From Trichinella spiralis (lineage: Eukaryota > Nematoda > Enoplea > Trichinellida > Trichinellidae), in the NCBI GenBank assembly GCA_000181795.3, contig CM012953.1:19667081-19731080 (forward strand): a stretch of 64,000 bases of DNA, in the 5' to 3' direction. The notes under the pieces are model-generated. The model saw nothing but the letters and a program-made list of their open reading frames with translations, made no database searches and had not been told where the DNA came from. A program made the position numbers and the translations under genes. Shown here piece by piece: positions 24,187 through 37,718 of the stretch; position 1 is the stretch's first letter, and each line of letters begins with the position of its first letter.

Positions 24187-25802
24187 TTAGCTTCGCTTAG
24201 CCAACATAGATTGCACCCATTGTTGGTACGTGACGTCACTATGCTGCTTTATAGCTTCCAAATCACTTGGTACATCAGAAAACAAAATAGGACTTTCAGG
24301 ATCTGTTACATTATATGCATTTAATACAAATCCGTAAACTGACCATGTTGGATGCTCATTGGTAAGACAGAACAGTGGAGTTTCCAACTATAAAATAAGT
24401 ATAATTGGATATCAGCAATGAAGTATTAAATGGATCTTTTGATGATACTTACACTTCCAGCTTTTACACCATTGATATCAAAATCAAGTGGAGCAGAAAA
24501 TGGATATATATCCTAAAATAGTATATGAAGTAAAAAAATAAATTCTTATTCTTTCAGTAGCTTACCAACTCTGGATTCATGCCAAAGGTTTCAGCTACGT
24601 CTGCATCAATTTCTTTCACTTTTGCACACAAGTATGAACTCAAACCTTCCGCAAGTGGTTCACAATCACTTTCGTATAACATTTGCACATGACGCAATGT
24701 CATCAAACCTCCCCTTGTTACAACTCCCAGTATGCATGCATGTTCATCTGGTAAAGGAACGTCTGCTATGCACATAGGTTGAACTGTATCACTGTACATG
24801 ATTGGTTGTGGAGTTTTCAAAATTCCAACTGGATGTTTTTCGAATGGAAAATTTAGAATACGTTGGGCCCTGAATTGTTGTGCACTTGATTGAAGATCTC
24901 CATGAGGATCAGGAGAACCAACACTGACAACATAACCTTCCTGTGGACTGAAATATCAACACAAAGTTACGTTTAATAATAACTGGATGAAAATTATAAG
25001 AAGCCAATTACTCTTCCATAATGCAGTATGACGATACCAAAACAGTATCAGTGTGGTTTTGATGTTTTCCTGGTACAATTGTACCCTGACATGCAATACC
25101 AAGTACACGTTTTGGACCTTGTTGCACGGGTTTATATACAAGTGCAAGAGTCTCAATTGCCTCTTCCCCACATTCTGAGCTTACCTATAAAATTCAAAAA
25201 TTACAAAACAGATTAATGCGCAGACATTTCACATGAATGCTTGCATATAGACAAATTCAGCATATTTTATTAATGTCCTTATTTATAATAGTTATAGATT
25301 AATTTTCATGCATTTTTATGGGGTGAAAATTGCATTTAAACATATCTGAAGTAAAAACGTTTAACATGTTTTGCAAAGTAACTATAGAATGAAGCAGTGA
25401 CGAGTAACTAGTGAAGCAGAAGTTTTACCAGAGTGAAGCCTATTAATCAAAAAGTAATTTCAATATAATTTTCCAACATAACAAATATGGTAATTTACGT
25501 TAATTTTTAGCATTTTACAATTTCTGATAAACATATAAATTACAAAACATAAAGGTATAGTTATTCATAAGGAGTTTAATATTATGCTTTTGAATAATGT
25601 AATTTTTCATTTTTAGCAAATTTAAAATTCTAGAAATTGAAAGAAGAATTTTACGCCCTTCATTAGAAGTTTGTTTAATGAGAAGATTATCTGAAAAATT
25701 ATTTTGGGTGATAAATTTTTATTTAACTTGAAAATTATTATATTTGAAATTAGTACTTACTGTTCCGACAAAGTAAAATATTGCAAAAAGCAAGAGCTTC
25801 AT
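24187..25802 (-). CDS. Secreted trypsin-fold serine protease homologue without catalytic triad
   Basis: Five exons join in frame: 25802-25761, 25184-25012, 24947-24566, 24512-24453, 24387-24187 (285 aa). A short signal peptide (MKLLLFAIFYFVGTVSS) leads into ECGEEA. Trypsin-fold landmarks are visible. CQGTIV plus VSSYC match the C42-C58 loop, PVGILKTPQPIMYSDTVQPMC matches the region around Asp102, HACILGVVTRGG matches the C136 strand, DCEPLAEGLSSYLC matches C168-C182, and ETPLFC followed by WSVYGFVL matches GGPLVC..W.LVGIVS. The catalytic positions read Tyr for His57, Pro for Asp102 and Leu for Ser195, so no proteolysis is expected. The C191-C220 disulfide is also missing. Such inactive homologues usually bind ligands or regulate active proteases. 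The ATG is 6 bases after a TTACAG acceptor. The fold call is by motif alignment only. Confidence 0.8.
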
Positions 25803-27749
25803 TGGTGACTGTAATTATTATAAAGTTCAGATTGTGTTGTAATCATTTATTTTCATCAGTATATATATATAAATCCCATGTTTATTTTTCAGTACCAGAA
25901 ATAATCAGTAACACAAAAAATGCAAACAGCATTACTTTATTAAGCTAACTAAAATAATGCTGATTGAACCGTTTTCGTTAATTTCTCAATATTTATGAAT
26001 TTATAATTACACTGTGTACTTTTGTATAGACCAGCCATAATTGTATTGTTGACGTGCCGTCGCATGAAGAGCGCTTAGAATTCATCACCTATCAGTTAGC
26101 TGATTATGAATTGCTTTTTTACAAAACAATGCAGTGGAATAAAAACAAACATCATTAACAACCACGCATTTTTGTAAACATCATTATAATGTTTAGATAC
26201 TCTTATATTCGTTCTTGAAATGAATGTTTATCCCCTCTAAGGCAAATGCAATAAGTGCCCATTCTGCTGAAAAAATTCTGAAAACTAATTTTAAACTATC
26301 AACAAAAATTATTAAAATTCAAATAAATTTTCATCAATTCAAAATGATAAACCAGTTTATTTCTTCAGCATATTCAAATTTTCTGCATTTTCCTAACATA
26401 TTATTGAGAATAAATGCAGTTCGCTACTCAATAAAGCATTTTCTAATCATGATGTTAATTGCTTATTCACGCATTGCCCTCTAATAAAGAATTTTTACGT
26501 CATAATTTTTTAAAGGCACATTACTATACAGCTGCGGCATAATAGGAAGCGCACTGATGACATATTGGATAAATTATTTTTCTGAATTAGATAAGTAAAA
26601 GTTAAAAATTGTTTCATAATCATAATCATCATTTTCGTTAGTATTCTCGTTATTATTCGTTTGTATCAAATATTTATTTCACAGTCATAGTCATAGTCAT
26701 AATCATTATTAATTTGTATTTTCAAACTTTATAACAATATCACAAACATTGATCACATACATTTAAAAAAATTTTAGGTGCCTACAATTCAGCAATATTT
26801 TAATGAAGAGTAAGTACTGTAGCGCATAATATGCACCGCATAATAAATTTCGATAGGTAAGTGCATTTAAATGAATATAAATTTATTTAAAATAAATATA
26901 ATTCAAATTTGCATAATTTCAAATAAATATAAACATTACATAAAACATGTGACCAAATCAAATGCGATGTAAATTAAATATCTAAATTAACAATAAGAAT
27001 ACCGTTTCTACACTTCAATTAGCATGCATAAAATTAAAACACATGCACACACAGAACAAAATTTTTTAATGTAATAAGTAGTTGAATGCATGCATAATAC
27101 ATATCATCATGACACAAGAACACCGTAAAGTAATGCTACTGGTGAAGAAAACATCCTGATATATAATGCATCATTTATTCACGCATTTATACACCTTCTG
27201 CAGTGGAGCCAAAGACAGGAAACTTTAAAAAATGTTGTGAATTATACAAGGCGCCGAGCTGCACAGAGCATGTCAACAAAATCTGCCCCAAAACTGCTAT
27301 CACAAGCCAAGCACCTCCACTATAGGTTATTTTAAATTAAATGAAACATGTCTTTGTTAAAAAGATTTATTATAATAAAGTGCATGAAACCTGAAAGGTA
27401 CAATTGCAGTAAAATTAATGACGATTAATGACATTTAATGCATTTTATGTTTGGGTCCAAAAGACCTTAAACGTCAAAAAACGCACATAATTCAAAAAGA
27501 CTATCTGAGGATTAATGACGAAATACTAGTACATGCCCAACATTCAACGTCAAACTAATAACAGAGCAATACTGAAACATTTTATTTAGCAATTTCACTT
27601 CAACTTTTATAAATTTCAATTCTGCATTCTGTAAGAGCCACTGACATTACACCGTATAAATATAATCTCCATACATAATGTTTATCAAAAAACCAAATAA
27701 TAAGTAATATATACATTCATTTTACCAAAATACAACTTTCATGTTGCAA
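25803..27749. other. Intergenic DNA between protease homologue and MOGS
   Basis: About 1.95 kb. It contains a TCATAG/TCATAA repeat near 26685-26705 and a compositionally distinct patch at 27187-27319, annotated separately. No other gene was seen. Confidence 0.55.
27187..27319 (-). other. Candidate terminal exon, gene unknown
   Basis: A G+C-richer island inside A+T-rich flanks. On the minus strand it follows a CTATAG acceptor and reads GGAWLVIAVLGQILLTCSVQ and then a 23-residue tail ending STAEGV and a stop, like a last transmembrane segment plus a short tail. On the plus strand the same bases follow CTTCTGCAG and read a Cys-rich peptide (KKCCELYKAPSCTEHVNKIC) before a stop. Only one of these can be real, if either. 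No partner exon was found. It lies about 430 bases beyond the MOGS stop codon, so an alternative MOGS 3' exon is possible. Confidence 0.25.
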
Positions 27750-30700
27750 TTATTCAAAAAGTTCAGACATCATAAGCAATGTCAATGATGTCCATCCCGT
27801 AAATGGATGACTTCCTTCTCCATGGCCGGTTTCATCATTATAATGTTCCCAAAAAAATCCAGTACGCAGATATTCTTTTACAACATTGCTAACTAATGCA
27901 TTACGCAAGTCACTGTATAGTTTGTATGCAATCTCACGATATGGACCATCTACGTTACTGTAATGATATAAACTTGCAACAGCGAGATAATTCATGTTTA
28001 TCCAAATTGAACCTCGCCAATAAGGAGGATCATGTTCTGTATTTCTTTGGTTATAACAAGTCGACTTTTTAGATAATGATCGCAGACCGTACGGTGTCCA
28101 AAGTAATTCAGAATCAGCCATCTGCTCAAGTAAATAACCAAGTTTGGGTGAATTTGCAGGGATAAGTCGCAGGAACATCGGAAACAAGTTAACGTAGCCA
28201 AACACATCTGATACTAGCCTTAGCTGAGGTGTTCCCTTAACTACACGCTTCATTACGCTTCGTGAAGTTGTAGAATGTTGTGATTGTTCTTCTGAAATTG
28301 TCATCCGCTTCAAAACTGCATGTTTGGTATGCAAACCGTAATCACAGTAACGTTTTGTTTTCTCACTCCAATGCAGCCTGTCCAACAAACTTGGATCATT
28401 TAAAAATTTGGCATCTGCTTCAAATCGTGGAGCCCATACTTTGTCATTGAACAGGTTCGCCAACTCGTACATCACGTCAGCTGACAATGCCATCCATGAA
28501 AACAAATCTACATGATACTCCTCGTCAGATGGATGAGAAGCGCGTGGATAATCATCTAATCCAGATGGCAGTGTCTTAGGATTTAGCTCAAGATCTGTAG
28601 TTGCATTGCGCCCACGCCATCTAAAAGATTTTGTCTAAAATTAGGCATTAAAAATTACTCCTTTACCTGTATGTCCCTGGCTGAACTCCGCTTTGTGATT
28701 TATTCAACCAATTATACCAAAGTCGCAAACGAGGATACATGCGAGATAAAATTTCTTTACTATCTGTAGATAATTTGTTATTTTTCAAAGTTGACTTGAT
28801 TAAGTAGAAAAACATGGGTGGATTTGCGTATGAATTTCGCTGTGTTAAAAATTCCGCAGGCACTTTCTCTTCTGCCTCAGGTCCCAGTATCACTTCTCTT
28901 GGAATCCATCCTTCAGTATTCATCAAATCTAACCAACCTGCTATAATTTCAAATGACAATTTCTGGTTCCAGCGATGAATTAGCAACTGGTGGAAACCTT
29001 CATCCCAAAGAAAACCGCGCGGGAAAAATGATCTAGAAGGAATGCTAGAGAAAAGTGTATGCGGTCCATACAAAATTGGATGCGTATTAAACTGTGATTG
29101 AACAATGCTGTAACCATGAAAATAACTTATGCTTCCAAGCATATTACTCAAACAATGCTTTCCTGCACTGATGAGCACATCTGCATACTGCTTTTCCTTC
29201 AGTTTGAAAATTGATTCAAATTTCTCTTCAAATTTTTCATGTAATTCCTGAAATATGGCAACAAATGTAAAGAAATTGAAACAGTATGATGATTCAAAAA
29301 ATCAAAACCTTGCGCCGTTTGTCAAATACGGAACTTGTTAAGCGTTCTCTATTATTGATATCTTTTATCGATTCAAAAATAATATCAAATGTTGTTTCTG
29401 AATTAAAAGTCAGTTGTACTGCTGCAAAATTGGTGCCGTTTCCAATTGACTTTTCAATTTCATGAATTCCAAAAATAACATTATTCGGACTTGAAGCATC
29501 CTAAATCAGTTCCAGTTTTACATTAAATCAGTATAGCGCCATAATTGTAAAAAAGTACAAAACCATTATCTTCTCAAATATGAAAATACTTTGAAAAGCA
29601 ATATTACCTTGAAAATGACAGTATTCTTCAAAATAATCTCTTTCAAGTGTGCAATATCAGTGACCGCCAACTGAATTTGGCTTGCCTTTAGCAAACTTTT
29701 AGGTTTGGAGATTATCATTCTAAAATCACCTAAACCTTTTGTTTTTCCTTCAATTAATCCCACAGATGATTCATTTGACAGTCTTTTTGCATACAATTGA
29801 CCGTTTGTAGGCAATAATAAATACAATATGAATGAATAGGCACGGTGAACAGAAGGTGAATCCTGTGAAAAAAAAACAATATAATCCACTTAAAGTGCAT
29901 TTTATATAAGAATTTCCATTTTAACTGAATACCAAAAGCTGTGCTTGAACACGCAAAGTCCAGTCACCGGGATGATCTTTCAGTGGTCGCTTAATCATTG
30001 TTGTTTCAATAGATAAAGGATAATCAGTAATCTGCTGAATTCCATACAGGCGACTGTCATGCTCTAACCAACCATATTGCCCCACCCCAATATTTTGATC
30101 ACACCAATGTCTAAAAAAATAAATTTTTAAATAATATAATTAATCTGCTCAAATGTTATAATGTAATAGACGTTTTTTTAAATAAAAACCAATACTTCCA
30201 AAATCTACTATATTTCATAGATATTATAATATAATTTTCAAATTCAAATCTGGAGATTTCTAAACTTATTATAAACTATATCACTAAATACTAGAAATTC
30301 AATATAAATATTTTTCAAACGTTCAATTTTTAGGAAACAAAAAATGCAATTGAACATGCTTGCTATGCTATTTGAAAGTATAAAATGAAAAAGATTGCAT
30401 AATGTTCTTGAAATTGATGATGTTTAAGAAATTGTTAAGTATCAAATCAAAAAATCTATTATGCGAATGTTAAATTTTTACCTTATTAATGGTACAATTA
30501 TTTCACCTTCGCTTGGTTGCATGTACCACATTGCACCAAACAGTGGTGCAGTGGGATTTCGACCTCCAACTCCAATAAACAAATTTGCTCTGTAGGAACC
30601 CCAATACATCTCAAAATCATTTGCAACTGCCGATCGATTTAGTGCAAGGGGAAGTGAAGATGGAACAGAAATAAGAAATGGATTGCGAAAATAATTTTCA

Positions 30701-30876
30701 TAAAAATAATAGAACGCAACGGCAAACACTATAGACAATATAAAGATTAAAAAATGATTGCAGTTTGCTAAAAGGTGAACATTCTCAGCATGCTTTAATC
30801 GTATTGAAGTTGACTTCAAAGCGACGTCACGCTTCGCAGATGAACTCTTCTTTGCTTTCGACACTGATTCCGACAT
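27750..30876 (-). CDS. MOGS: Mannosyl-oligosaccharide glucosidase (glucosidase I, GH63)
   Basis: Six exons join in frame: 30876-30482, 30110-29933, 29862-29608, 29500-29309, 29247-28667, 28620-27750 (823 aa; human MOGS is 837). It is a type II ER membrane protein with a Ser/Lys-rich cytosolic tail, one transmembrane segment at about 41-59 (HFLIFILSIVFAVAFYYFY) and then the lumenal domain. GH63 landmarks include the YWGSYRANLFIGVGGR and MWYMQP block, VGQYGWLEHD, FFPRGFLWDEGFHQLLI (about 415), GWIPREVILG, DPPYWRGSIWINMNYL and the C-terminal WEHYND and GSHPFTGW (about 791-810). The enzyme removes the outermost alpha-1,2-linked glucose from Glc3Man9GlcNAc2 on new glycoproteins. The start is 15 bases after a TTGTTTAG acceptor. 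The gene diverges from ABCF3, with 1.3 kb between the two start codons. Confidence 0.96.
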
Positions 30877-32173
30877 CGTTGATGTTAAATTCTAAACAAA
30901 AATTTGCATACAAACTTATTCATGTGTATAGTTTTGGATGAAATAAATACGTAAAATATACTTTCAGATTTTTATGAAATATCAAAGTTATGCTAAAATA
31001 TGTGACTTAAAACTGTGCTTAAACGCTGAATGCAACGATTGCGAGAATTTTCATAATAAAAAAACTAGTAATTTCATAATAAAATAAAAAAAAAACAAAA
31101 AAATAAATCAATATTATAAATGGTATGAGATCATTATGCCGTATATCAGCTTTAAATGTTATACATTTAAAGAATCTTCAATTCAACAAAAATTTTATCT
31201 TGAAATAGAATGCTTTTCAAATATTACATGCATTAAAAAGCATCTGAAATGTTTCAAAAACAAAACAAAATCAATCATAGCTTCTTTAGCACATATAAAA
31301 AATAAGTTACATATAACTATACCATATAAATTTATTTACTATTTCCATGTTGGCTTATACTCAATAATTTCCGTATAAAGGTCCATTAGCAAAAGAACTT
31401 TTAATTTCTTTGATTCGCGGAATTTAACACTTTTTAAATTCTATTTTTAGTAAAAGCTAAAACTGACAATTTAAAAGTGCATATTCATAAGATAAAGCAG
31501 TTACAGTATAAAATATTATATTAAGCTGTCTCTAAATAATAAAAATTCTGTACAGGTACTTATTTTTTTGATTTTAAACAATTATTAAATGTTGAAAACG
31601 CTAATCAGTACCCATAGCCTTGTTGTCAACATGTATACTTTTCAGTTTTTTAAATTCACGTCACTGTAATGATAATAAAGATCAATCTTCGTTTTTATTG
31701 ATATAATAATTAAATTCTCCAAAATAGTTAGATCATTAAATAGTTATTAATATGGTTTTAATATATTTTAAAAATGTACCCTACTTTTAGATGGTTTTAC
31801 TTATAATTGAACTTACATGTAATTGCTTATTATTGTCTATTGTACATAAGTATGGTTTAACAGTGTTTCGATAATTATTGATTATTATTACCTTTAATTA
31901 TGCTTAATATGCATCTTTTTGAATATGCTTTAGATTTCAGTCGTGTTTGGTTCATTTCAATGAATCGCAAATATTTGTTGACTGTGCAGTACTTATAAGT
32001 AATTATTAAAATAGAAGACTTTTTACCATATATTCTGCATATAATTTTTATTTTTAAATTTTAATTTATTATTTATAACTTACATTATTACATATTTTAA
32101 ATTGTACTTTTGTTCATTAATTACAGTGCTTTTACAAAACAGCTGTGCGCAAATTAGCGTGATCTGTGTCTCA
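30877..32173. other. Divergent intergenic region between MOGS and ABCF3
   Basis: About 1.3 kb of A+T-rich DNA with the promoters of both flanking genes. Acceptor-like AGs sit just upstream of each start codon (TTGTTTAG before MOGS; CAAATTAG and AAAACAG before ABCF3). No other gene was seen; the 80-codon frame near 31136-31378 is unsupported. Confidence 0.55.
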
Positions 32174-35100
32174 ATGGAGTTGGAAAATTTATTGTTAAGT
32201 TATTTTCCTGATTTGGATATTGTAATTAAAGATTTTATTTTAAGTAAGTTTTTGTGTAATATTATTTGAAATTATTTTGATGTTAAAGTGATTTTGTATT
32301 TTCTATTTTCCTTATCTTCTTTATCTGTATGTTGAAGTATATCATTTATTTTATTGCAGATTTATTGTAAATCATTGTTTATTATTAGATTTTACAGTAT
32401 GCACAAATTGCATTTAATCAATTTCTTAACTCTTTTTGCAGTTTGATTTTAAACTATTTCGTTCAAATTAGAATTTTGTCACTGAAAGCTTACTCTTCTT
32501 TTCATTAATATTCTTTCATTATATACACTGATATCTACTTGATCATTTTAGATATTCTTACAGATGAATCTAATAATATACGATCTTCATCTGAAGTTTT
32601 TGATGCTATTGGAGAACTATTGGAGAGCTGCAGTATCAGTAACCAATGCAACGTGGGCGAGATTTGCGACCGCATTTCGAAATTGCGTAGAAAGTAACGA
32701 TAATTTTACTTATATTTTTTTCTTTGGAATTTAGTATTAATAATGTGACAGAAAGATTCAAATATATTTTTTATACTTATTTGTTAATAATTCTGTTTAT
32801 GTGATTTATTATTTAAAATTTGTCATGCCTCATTTTTACAAAACAAAGAAATTTAATAGAAAGTGAAAATGCCTATATTCTTATTTGTCAATTTATTTTG
32901 ATTCTGAATGATTTGTTTATTTATTGTTATTGTGTTTATAAGTTATAATATTTGTTTTCTTGGTGTTTTAATATGGAATTTTCTATTAATTGCATTTTTT
33001 AGAGAAGAACCAGGTTTTAAAGAACAGAAAGAAAAGTTGTTACTTGATGATCCTATTCACATTGCATCAAGCTCGCCTACTAGTTTTAATGATGAGTTGA
33101 CATTCGCTAACTGTATTGATTTAAGGAAAAGCAAAGTAAGTAAATTGGTTGTTTGAGTATAAAATATCGGTTCAATTGAGAAGCCGGTTTAATTTTTACA
33201 TATTAATCATATTGTTGGACTTGATATTTTACATTGGCGTAAGTTCATATTACGATAATTTCTTACGAAATTCTTTTTTAATTTAAAAAAATGAATAAAC
33301 AAGAAAAAATATACGATACTTTTATTTAGGTTGATGCTAAAAAACTTGAAAAAGTTGAACGCCGACTGCAACAAAAACAAGAAAAACGTTTATTGGAACA
33401 GTCCATTACGCAGAATAAGTAAGAAATTTTTTTCTCCCACTTTTCTTCATTTTTTATAGGTGAATTTATTTATTTATTTATTTGCTATTTTCTGTTTTTT
33501 TTGTACGAGCAAGCGTAATAATTTTGTGTTCTGATATTAAACTGTGGTGTTGACATGTTTCTGTGCATTATGGAACATTTTAACTTAATTCTGCTCAGAA
33601 TAATAATAATTTATCTGTGAAAAATACATCATGTGACTTATTTGTACAAGCAAAATTTTAGCTGTTATAATTTGATAAATGCATTTGACAATGCAAAATG
33701 TTTGTATTTAAAAAGTGAAAATTTTGTAATTATTTGTTGGATGGTTAAAATATATGTTTCAGTATAAGAACTTATGTAGAGGTTCTATGACTGAATGATA
33801 TAATCAGTAATTCTCTTATTTGTGAAATACGATACGTGTGTTATGGAATATTGCGGTGATAAAAATTATGAATTATATTTGCTTATTATATATATTTTTT
33901 AATATTGATATTTTGAAATAAAAAATTTATGATTGGCAATTATGAATTATGTTCTTTTTATTTTAGAAGCAATGATATAACGGCAACAGTGAGTCATCGA
34001 AGTAATCGACGTGAAGATCAGTGTGAAAGTAGAGGAAAGAATATGAGCAGAGATGTTAATATTGAAAGCTTGGACATATCGTTTGGAAGCAAGTACGTAT
34101 ATATTGTATTTTTATTGGTTAAGGTAAATAAAAATCTGGCTTTTTCTTAAATTTTGCTTTTAGCATTTAATTTTTTAAATGTAGTTTATAAATCAGAAAG
34201 AAATTTATAGAGGTTATAAGGTAAACTTGCTGTGATATGAAGTAATTTCAGTGCACATTGAAATTTTTCTTTTTTACTTTTATAAATTGTATGCCCTATG
34301 AATGCATATGATTATTTAATTAATTGTTTACAGAAAGTTGCTTACAGAAGCGAAATTGCATCTGACCCCCGGAAAGCGATATGGCTTAGTCGGAAGAAAT
34401 GGAGTTGGAAAAACAACTTTGCTAAAAATGATATCTGGGTATGATATGCTTGGACCATTGTGAAATATACCTATTAAATTTCTGTAATGAATTTTACTCG
34501 TTTATAATATGATATGATACATAATTATAAATTTGTTTGTAATTTATATTTTAACTTTTTATTTTGTTCAAGTGGTCAAATTCGTATACCATCACACATC
34601 AGCATTCTGCATGTTGAACAAGAAGTTACAGGAGATGATACGCTTGTAATTGACTGTGTACTTGCAAGTGATTCTAAACGCCAAAAGCTGCTTGAGGAAG
34701 AGGAAGAAATTCGTTCACAATTAGCTAACAGGTAAACAGTAAAAGTGCATTACTTTTATTTTTTATAAATGTACAACTGTAATATGTAATTTCTTCCGTT
34801 TTATATAGTGCAACTATTTTTATTGTTATAAATTTATTGTTCCATTTGCATATCAGCATTGTTAATTTAATTATTTGTTGTCAGTGATATGTGAAATAAT
34901 GTGACATGTGTTATATGAAATAAAAACTTGAAATAAATTTTTAAATAGTTTAGTTGGTTTATTTTATAAATAACTGGATTTATCTTTTTAATTCAGAGAT
35001 GAGGGAAATGTTTCTAATCGTCGTCTTGGCGAAATATATGATGAACTGGAAGCTATTGAAGCAGACAAAGCACCAGCTCGTGCTTCCTCAATTCTTTACG

Positions 35101-37108
35101 GTCTTGGATTCGATGATGAAGATCAAAAGCGTCCAACAAGGTTTTATATTATTTTTTTTGAAATTGTTTTTTTTTTTTGATTTCAGAAATGTTTTAGAGA
35201 ATTTTCTGGTGGTTGGCGAATGCGTATAGCTCTTGCGCAAGCTCTTTTTCTAAAGCCAGATTTACTACTGCTTGATGGTAAATTGTTATTTTATTATTGA
35301 TGAATTAATTTTTTTTAATTTCAATTCGTTTTAGAACCAACCAACATGTTAGATATGAAAACAGTGATTTGGTTAGAAAATTATTTGTTGGTAAGCTTTT
35401 TTTTTGATTATTGCTCTGGAAAAATTATTAATTATTTCAGACTTGGCCGTCGATTTTGGTAGTAGTTTCTCATGATCGCGTTTTTTTGAATTCCATATCC
35501 AATGAGATCATCTATATGCATAGCCATCAGTTGAATTATTTTGCTGGAAATTACGATCAGTTTGAAAAGACCAAAAATGAAATGATGATCAATCAGAGGC
35601 GTGAATATGAAGCGCAGAAGCAGTTCAAAGAGCATGTTCAGGTTCGTGTGAATTTTTTTTTTACAATTTTATTTTTCAAAAGAAAAATTCAGGAATTCAT
35701 TGATCGCTTTCGTTACAACGCAAAACGTGCATCACTGGTCCAAAGCAAGATTAAAATGTTGGAAAAATTGTATGAATTAAAATTTATTTAAAAAATTTTC
35801 CATTTTGTTTTTGCATATTTGCAAATTTTAGACCTGAATTAAAACCTTTAGAATTGGACGCGCCTGTTGTGCTGAGGTAGTTAAATTGTTGTGTGGAATT
35901 TTTTGTTTTAATTTCTTCTAATTGGTTGCTTTCAGATTTCCGGATACAGAAAAATTGAATCCTCCTATTCTCAAGCTTGACAATGTATCTTTTAGATATA
36001 ATGATGAAAGGGTCATTTTTGACAATGTCACTTTCACTGCGGACATGGAATCACGTATTTGTTTAGTGAGTTTGTTCATTTGAGCTCTACTGTAATTTTT
36101 TTGAAATTCAGGAATAATCTATCCGCTTTTTTATTTTTAGGTTGGTGATAATGGTTCTGGTAAAACGACGTTTTTGAAATTGCTCACAGGAATGTTAGAT
36201 CCTGTTAAAGGTGAACGGCATGCACATCGTCTGTTGAAAATTGGATATTTCACTCAACACCACGTTGATCAGCTGATCATGGACATTAATCCTGTTCAAT
36301 TGATGGAGCTGAAATATCCTGGTAAAAATTGAAATATCTTTTGTTTTTCAAAATTTTTTAAAGATCTAAAGTTTAGGGAAAAAATACGAAGAGTATCGGT
36401 CATCGCTTGGTCGGTTTGGAATTACAGGAGATCTAGCGTTGCAAACAATCCGTCTTCTTTCCGGCGGACAGAAATCAAGACTCGCCTTTGCAATGCTGTG
36501 TTTGATGAAGTGAAAATTAAAAAAAATATATATGTAATTTTTATTTCTGTAAAATTATTTTTTTACAGTCCAAATTTTCTTATATTGGATGAACCGACCA
36601 ATCATTTGGACATTGAAACGGTGGATGCACTTGGCGAAGCGATCAATCAGTTCAATGTAAGTGCTAATCTTGATGAAATTACAAGTTTATATTTAATTTA
36701 CGTGATTTTACTGACTAACATATATGGCAAAGACACGTTAATTTCCGTACAAAATTTGAAAAATTTAAACTCAAATTTAGAAAGCTTTAGTAGCAATCAA
36801 AGGTGAAAAGGCTGCTTTTTTATATGTTTCAACAAAACTTACATATATTAATTATTAGAAAAATGAAAGTAAGAAATTGTTTGTTTGTTATAAATCATTT
36901 TTCAAGTGAAAATTTTATATAAATTTATATATTGATATATATTCATAACTTTTTACAGGGTGGAGTTATCATTGTTACTCATGAAGAAAGATTGATCAGT
37001 ATGGTTTGTAAGGAGTTGGTGATCGTCAGTGATGGCAAAGTAACACAACTCGACGGTGGTCTACGTGAATACAAAGCAATAGTCGACAAAGAGGTCCTTG
37101 ACGTTTAA
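32174..37108 (+). CDS. ABCF3: ABC-F ATPase, ABCF3/GCN20 orthologue
   Basis: Eighteen exons join in frame: 32174-32243, 32552-32693, 33003-33135, 33330-33418, 33967-34092, 34334-34438, 34573-34731, 34997-35140, 35198-35277, 35335-35390, 35441-35641, 35693-35769, 35832-35876, 35936-36065, 36141-36321, 36377-36509, 36569-36656, 36959-37108 (702 aa; human 709). It has no membrane segments. NBD1 has Walker [10 protein letters not shown] (207-215), signature FSGGWRMR (about 325) and Walker B LLLLDEPTNMLD. The ABC-F linker follows ([27 protein letters not shown]). NBD2 has GDNGSGKTT (521-529), LSGGQKSR (about 607), [12 protein letters not shown] and VIIVTHEER, where the usual SHD/SHE reads THE but the switch His is kept. 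The N-terminal segment matches the ABCF3/Gcn20 extension, which in yeast works with Gcn1 in activating the eIF2alpha kinase Gcn2. It is converging with RPA2. Confidence 0.97.
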
Positions 37109-37718
37109 ATTCTTACTGTTATTTTTGATTGTTATTTTTTTGTAATTTGTGCAGCATTTGAATTTAAAATGTTTTTAATTTGATTAAAAAAACTTTTTAA
37201 TTAGAAAGACGTTCACATTAATTATTCCTTACTTTAAAACTGTGTGTAGGAGCAGGATAAAAAAATAATATGAACTGAAACCTGTAAATCTGAAACAAAA
37301 AGAATCTAATACAAAATACAAAGTTATCAGTGTAGTACTAGTACATGGTGCAGCTGAGTTGAAATTTTTTTCAATCAGCAGAGGCATTTTCTCCGTTATT
37401 CAAAGGAAAGCAACAACTAATATATGAAGTAAAGTAGATGGAATCTAACAATGGGAAAAATTTGGATCCTTCGTGTCATACAATTCACATAAAAAATTAT
37501 CCAAATTATTTATTTATAAAATAATAAAAATTACAAAAATGAAATTACATTCGCACCCATAAATATAAGAGGTTTGTTTTCAGTTCGTATAAATACACAA
37601 TAATTTCATGAAAAAGTATATAAATATATAATTACTATTTTAAAAAATTCAAAAATGTGAAAGTATCATATTTGATAGTATAAGCATGCTGCTGATGCCG
37701 TGAAGCAAGTAACTCATT
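37109..37718. other. Convergent 3' intergenic region ABCF3/RPA2
   Basis: About 610 bases between two stop codons on opposite strands. It must hold both 3' ends. No gene was seen. Confidence 0.6.

Noticed and set aside
35159-35229. Earlier acceptor (TTTCAG at about 35186) for ABCF3 exon 9
   Set aside because: Using it would add residues not found in the family; the TTTTAG at 35197 gives the conserved [10 protein letters not shown] directly.
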